Notes under the pieces: generated by a model
What the model was told of the DNA's origin: nothing
The model's database searches: none
Seen by the model: the letters and a program-made list of their open reading frames with translations, nothing else
Source: Thermus scotoductus DSM 8553
GTDB taxonomy: Bacteria; Deinococcota; Deinococci; Deinococcales; Thermaceae
NCBI RefSeq assembly: GCF_000381045.1
Contig: NZ_KB905731.1
Coordinates: forward strand, 58,969-122,968
Direction of reading: 5' to 3'
DNA: 64,000 nucleotides
Made by a program: the position numbers and the translations under genes
Part shown: one piece after another, positions 61,533 through 64,000 of the stretch
Layout of the letters: every line of letters starts with the position of its first letter
How positions within the stretch are numbered: the first letter of the stretch is position 1

Positions 61533-61561
61533 AGTGTAGGGGAACTAAGAGGGAAAGTCAA
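61533..61561 (-). promoter_or_regulatory. promoter of the PcaF/PaaJ-like thiolase
   Basis: TTGACT (61561-61556) and TACACT (61538-61533) with a 17-bp spacer on the minus strand. The operator begins two bases downstream of the -10 box. Confidence 0.88.
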
Positions 61562-61625
61562 TGTTGTTGGGGAGAGGAAAGGCACAAGGGAGTTTAATCG
61601 TGAAAGATCGGACAAACAAGGAGGG

Positions 61626-63617
61626 CTACCCACCGTAGACCGCCCGTACCTCCTCCACCAGGCTATTCACCTCTTCAACCGGTAACCGGCAGGCTCCCTC
61701 CCGGCACAGGTAGGCTCTTCCGGGCTCCCGCCCTAGAAGGCCCGGAAGGGCATCCGCTGGCCCCACCACCAACTGGGTAAGGGGTAGGTAAAGCTCCCGT
61801 ACCGACTCCAGAATCGGGGAGGGCGTGGGGAGGGCAAGCTCCGTTCCTTCCTTGAGGAGGCGGTGAACCAGGAGCAAGCCAGGAAGGGCGTGGGGATGGC
61901 GCTCAAGCCACAGGGCCCCTTCCTCCAAAAGCAACTCGGCCCGCCTGCGGTAGTCCCCGCCAAAGGCCGCCTGCAAGCGCCAGAAGGCCTCGGCCAGGGC
62001 GCTTTTGTCAGAGGGAAGGGTGGTTTCCTCCACCTCCTTGGCGGGAAGGGGAAGGGCCTTCTGGGCCGGAGGGGTGCTTGGTCCTTCAAAACCCTCCCCT
62101 CGAAAGACCTCCCAGGCTGCCTCCGCCAACGACCTTGCCTTCTCCAGATAGGGCCACTCGCCGGTGGCGGTGTAAAGCTCCAGTAAGGCCAAGGCGGTGA
62201 AGCTTTGGTCTTGCAAGAAAGCCTCTTCCCCCAGGGCCCCGGCCCGCCACACGTGGCGCACAAGGCCGTCCTTGCCCATGGTTTCCACCAGGAAGTGGGC
62301 CCCGCGCCGGGCCGCCATCAAGTAGCGGTCGTCCCTTAAAAGCCTGCCCGCCTCGGCCAGGGCCCGCACCGCCAAGGCAGACCAGTCGGCTAAGACCTTG
62401 TCGTCCAAGTTGGGGGGCGTGCGACGTCGCCTTAAGGCAAGAAGCCTAGCCCGGAGGCCTTCCCGCCAGGCTGCAAAGCCCTCCCCCAGCTCCCTCTTTA
62501 CCTCTTCCTCACCCCAGGCAGTAAGCACGTACCTGGGAGAGTTACCTCCCTCCACGGGCGGGGCTTTCCCCAGGGCAAAATAACGGTGGGCCAGGGGGTA
62601 ATCCTCCCCCAGGGCCGCCCGCAGCTCGTCCGGAGTCCAGGTGTAGTAACGTCCTTCCTCCCCCTCGCTTTCCGCATCCAAAGCCGTGTAAAACCCTCCT
62701 TGGCCAGGGCTTTGCATGGAAAGAAGCCAGTCCAGGGTTTCCCGGGCCACCCTGAGAAAAAGGGGGTCGGCGAAGACCCGGTAAGCCCCCAGGTAGACCC
62801 GGGCCAGGAGGGCGTTGTCGTAAAGCATCTTTTCAAAGTGGGGGAGGTACCAGAAGCGGTCCACGGCGTAACGGTGGAACCCTCCACCCACCTGGTCGTA
62901 GACCCCACCCAGGGCCATGGCCCTTAGGGTCTTGTGGAGGATCCCGCGGGCCTCCTCCTTGCCCCGCCAGGCTAAGGAAAGGAGATAAAGGAGTAGGTTG
63001 CCCTGAGGAAACTTGGGTGCGGGGAGAAACCCACCCCACTCTGGGTCAAAGGAGCGGGCAAGAAACGACAAAGCTTTCTCTTCCACATCCTGAGGCACGG
63101 GTCCGGGAGCAGGAGTAAGGCTTCGCCAAAGGGCTCGGGAAAGGCGTTCCGCCTCCCTGGTGATGGCCTCCCGTTCCTCCCGCCAGGCCTGGGCTACCGC
63201 CAGGAGGACCCGTCTAAAAGAGGGAAGACTTCTGCGGTCTTCCTTGGGGAAATACGTTCCCCCAAAGAAGGGCTTCCCCTCCGGGGTGAGGAAGAGGCTC
63301 ATGGGCCAGCCCCCCTGGCCGGTGAGGCTGATGAGGGCTTGCATATAGGCGGCGTCCACATCGGGCCGCTCCTCCCGGTCCACCTTCACCGGGATGAAGT
63401 ACCGGTTGAGGATCCCCGCCACCTCGGGGTCTTTGAAGGACTCCCGGTGCATCACGTGGCACCAGTGGCAGGCGCTGTACCCCACGGAGAGGAATATGGG
63501 TTTATCCTCCTGCAAAGCCGCGCTAAAGGCTTCCTCCCCAAAGGGGTACCAGTCCACGGGGTCTTCCGCATGCTGGAGGAGGTAAGGGCTTCTAGAACCC
63601 CTTAGGCGGTTGGCCAT
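61626..63617 (-). CDS. thioredoxin-domain protein of the YyaL/SSP411 (DUF255) family
   Basis: The 663-residue protein starts [29 protein letters not shown] (recognisable by [21 protein letters not shown] wording). A thioredoxin-like domain follows, with active-site [12 protein letters not shown] near residue 50 and [24 protein letters not shown] (quoted in part). The long alpha/alpha-toroid part ([29 protein letters not shown], quoted for recognition as [10 protein letters not shown]) resembles N-acylglucosamine epimerase folds. The function is unproved. TAGGCT lies six bases before ATG 63617. An insertion sequence ends just upstream. Confidence 0.92.
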   Translation of the reverse strand: MANRLRGSRSPYLLQHAEDPVDWYPFGEEAFSAALQEDKPIFLSVGYSACHWCHVMHRESFKDPEVAGILNRYFIPVKVDREERPDVDAAYMQALISLTGQGGWPMSLFLTPEGKPFFGGTYFPKEDRRSLPSFRRVLLAVAQAWREEREAITREAERLSRALWRSLTPAPGPVPQDVEEKALSFLARSFDPEWGGFLPAPKFPQGNLLLYLLSLAWRGKEEARGILHKTLRAMALGGVYDQVGGGFHRYAVDRFWYLPHFEKMLYDNALLARVYLGAYRVFADPLFLRVARETLDWLLSMQSPGQGGFYTALDAESEGEEGRYYTWTPDELRAALGEDYPLAHRYFALGKAPPVEGGNSPRYVLTAWGEEEVKRELGEGFAAWREGLRARLLALRRRRTPPNLDDKVLADWSALAVRALAEAGRLLRDDRYLMAARRGAHFLVETMGKDGLVRHVWRAGALGEEAFLQDQSFTALALLELYTATGEWPYLEKARSLAEAAWEVFRGEGFEGPSTPPAQKALPLPAKEVEETTLPSDKSALAEAFWRLQAAFGGDYRRRAELLLEEGALWLERHPHALPGLLLVHRLLKEGTELALPTPSPILESVRELYLPLTQLVVGPADALPGLLGREPGRAYLCREGACRLPVEEVNSLVEEVRAVYGG

Positions 63618-63726
63618 GCCCTTAGCCTAGCCGCTCAGGGAGGGCTACAAAGGTAGCCATCTCACACGGCGCACCAGGCCCGTGGACTCCCTGAACCCGG
63701 ACAGACACATGCCTTCGTGTGCTACC

Positions 63727-64000
63727 TCATAGCTCCACCCCGGCCATCCTGAGCAAGACCCGACTCCGAATGAGGTTGTGAACCAGCAGAATGAGGTTTA
63801 TTCGGGCTACCAGGCCCCAGTAGGACCGAGCCTCTATCCGATGAAGGCCCAAAGACCGCACCATCACGCTGAACCGGACCTCAATCCAGTTCCTGACCCT
63901 CCCCATCCAACCTCTCCACCCCGTCTCCACCACCTTCCCCCCACGAACCCGGTAGGGCGGGGTCTTGACGCCTTGGACCCAACGGAATCCCCGGTCCCCC
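63727..64000 (-). mobile_element. IS982-like transposase, C-terminal part (cut by window edge)
   Basis: The last 90 residues of a DDE transposase are open from the right edge to a TGA at 63727. They contain WVQGVKTPPYRV, the IS982-type RNWIEVRFSVMVRSLGLHRI with its conserved Glu, then SYWGLVARINLILLVHN. The element's end must lie between about 63640 and 63720; a GGCTAC-AAAG-GTAGCC inverted repeat is seen at 63645-63660, but the terminal repeat cannot be fixed from one end. It inserted upstream of the YyaL-like gene without breaking its promoter. Confidence 0.7.

Overview
The window is high-GC chromosomal DNA that looks like Thermus (Deinococcota). Many proteins read like the Thermus thermophilus homologues I know: aminopeptidase T, family 5 uracil-DNA glycosylase, PolX with a PHP domain, two O-acetylhomoserine sulfhydrylases and a short Mfd. 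Genes are packed tightly with many ATGA-type junctions. A large share of genes have a -10 hexamer only 5-9 bp before the start codon and no Shine-Dalgarno sequence, as expected for leaderless transcripts. The assignment rests on recognition, not on a search.

Layout. 0-2.3 kb: methionine genes metY-metX behind a SAM-I riboswitch, then a tRNA-Pro. 2.3-9.1 kb: Na/Pi transporter, rsmD-coaD, an aldehyde dehydrogenase with a secreted WD40 protein, aroH, and a PIG-L deacetylase. 9.0-14.9 kb (minus strand): gatC-serS, an N-acylamino acid racemase-type enolase, a GNAT acyltransferase, an amidohydrolase and a ClC channel. 14.9-23.1 kb: DUF554, MnmD-like methyltransferase, polysaccharide deacetylase, MFS and four glycosyltransferases (two of them tandem paralogues), then pcp. 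23.2-27 kb: DegV and a frameshifted mfd. 27.2-32.5 kb: a beta-oxidation operon (hydroxyacyl-CoA dehydrogenase/hydratase, thiolase, acyl-CoA dehydrogenase) with a palindromic operator on its promoter. 32.5-43.5 kb: cysS, hslO, usp, a Kef-type antiporter, a second sulfhydrylase, aminopeptidase T, polX and a UDG. 43.6-48.6 kb: acyl-CoA carboxylase subunit and acyl-CoA dehydrogenase-etfB-etfA. 48.7-58.7 kb: TRAP binding protein, galK, metal-binding protein, aminotransferase, ABC-class ATPase and tungsten aldehyde oxidoreductase, mixed with gene remnants. 58.8-64 kb: a 5-oxoprolinase BC fusion, a PcaF/PaaJ-type thiolase with a TetR-type operator, a YyaL-like thioredoxin-domain protein and an IS982-like transposase cut by the window edge.

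The most unusual signal is a series of broken genes between about 24 and 59 kb. The N-terminus of pyruvate:ferredoxin oxidoreductase is fused in frame to what looks like the C-terminus of a dihydroorotate-dehydrogenase-like protein. A GAF sensor protein is cut into the tail of a receiver domain. The N-terminus of a NuoF-like formate dehydrogenase subunit runs into the C-terminus of a molybdopterin subunit. There is also an acyl-CoA dehydrogenase tail and a one-base frameshift in mfd. Three of the junctions look like internal deletions with no IS at the scar, and two of them remove oxygen-sensitive or anaerobic redox enzymes. This suggests recent loss of anaerobic pyruvate and formate metabolism.

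The intact genes centre on acyl-CoA turnover (two acyl-CoA dehydrogenases, two thiolases, ETF, carboxylase), sulfur amino acids and cell-surface glycosylation. No CRISPR array, prophage or complete mobile element is visible.
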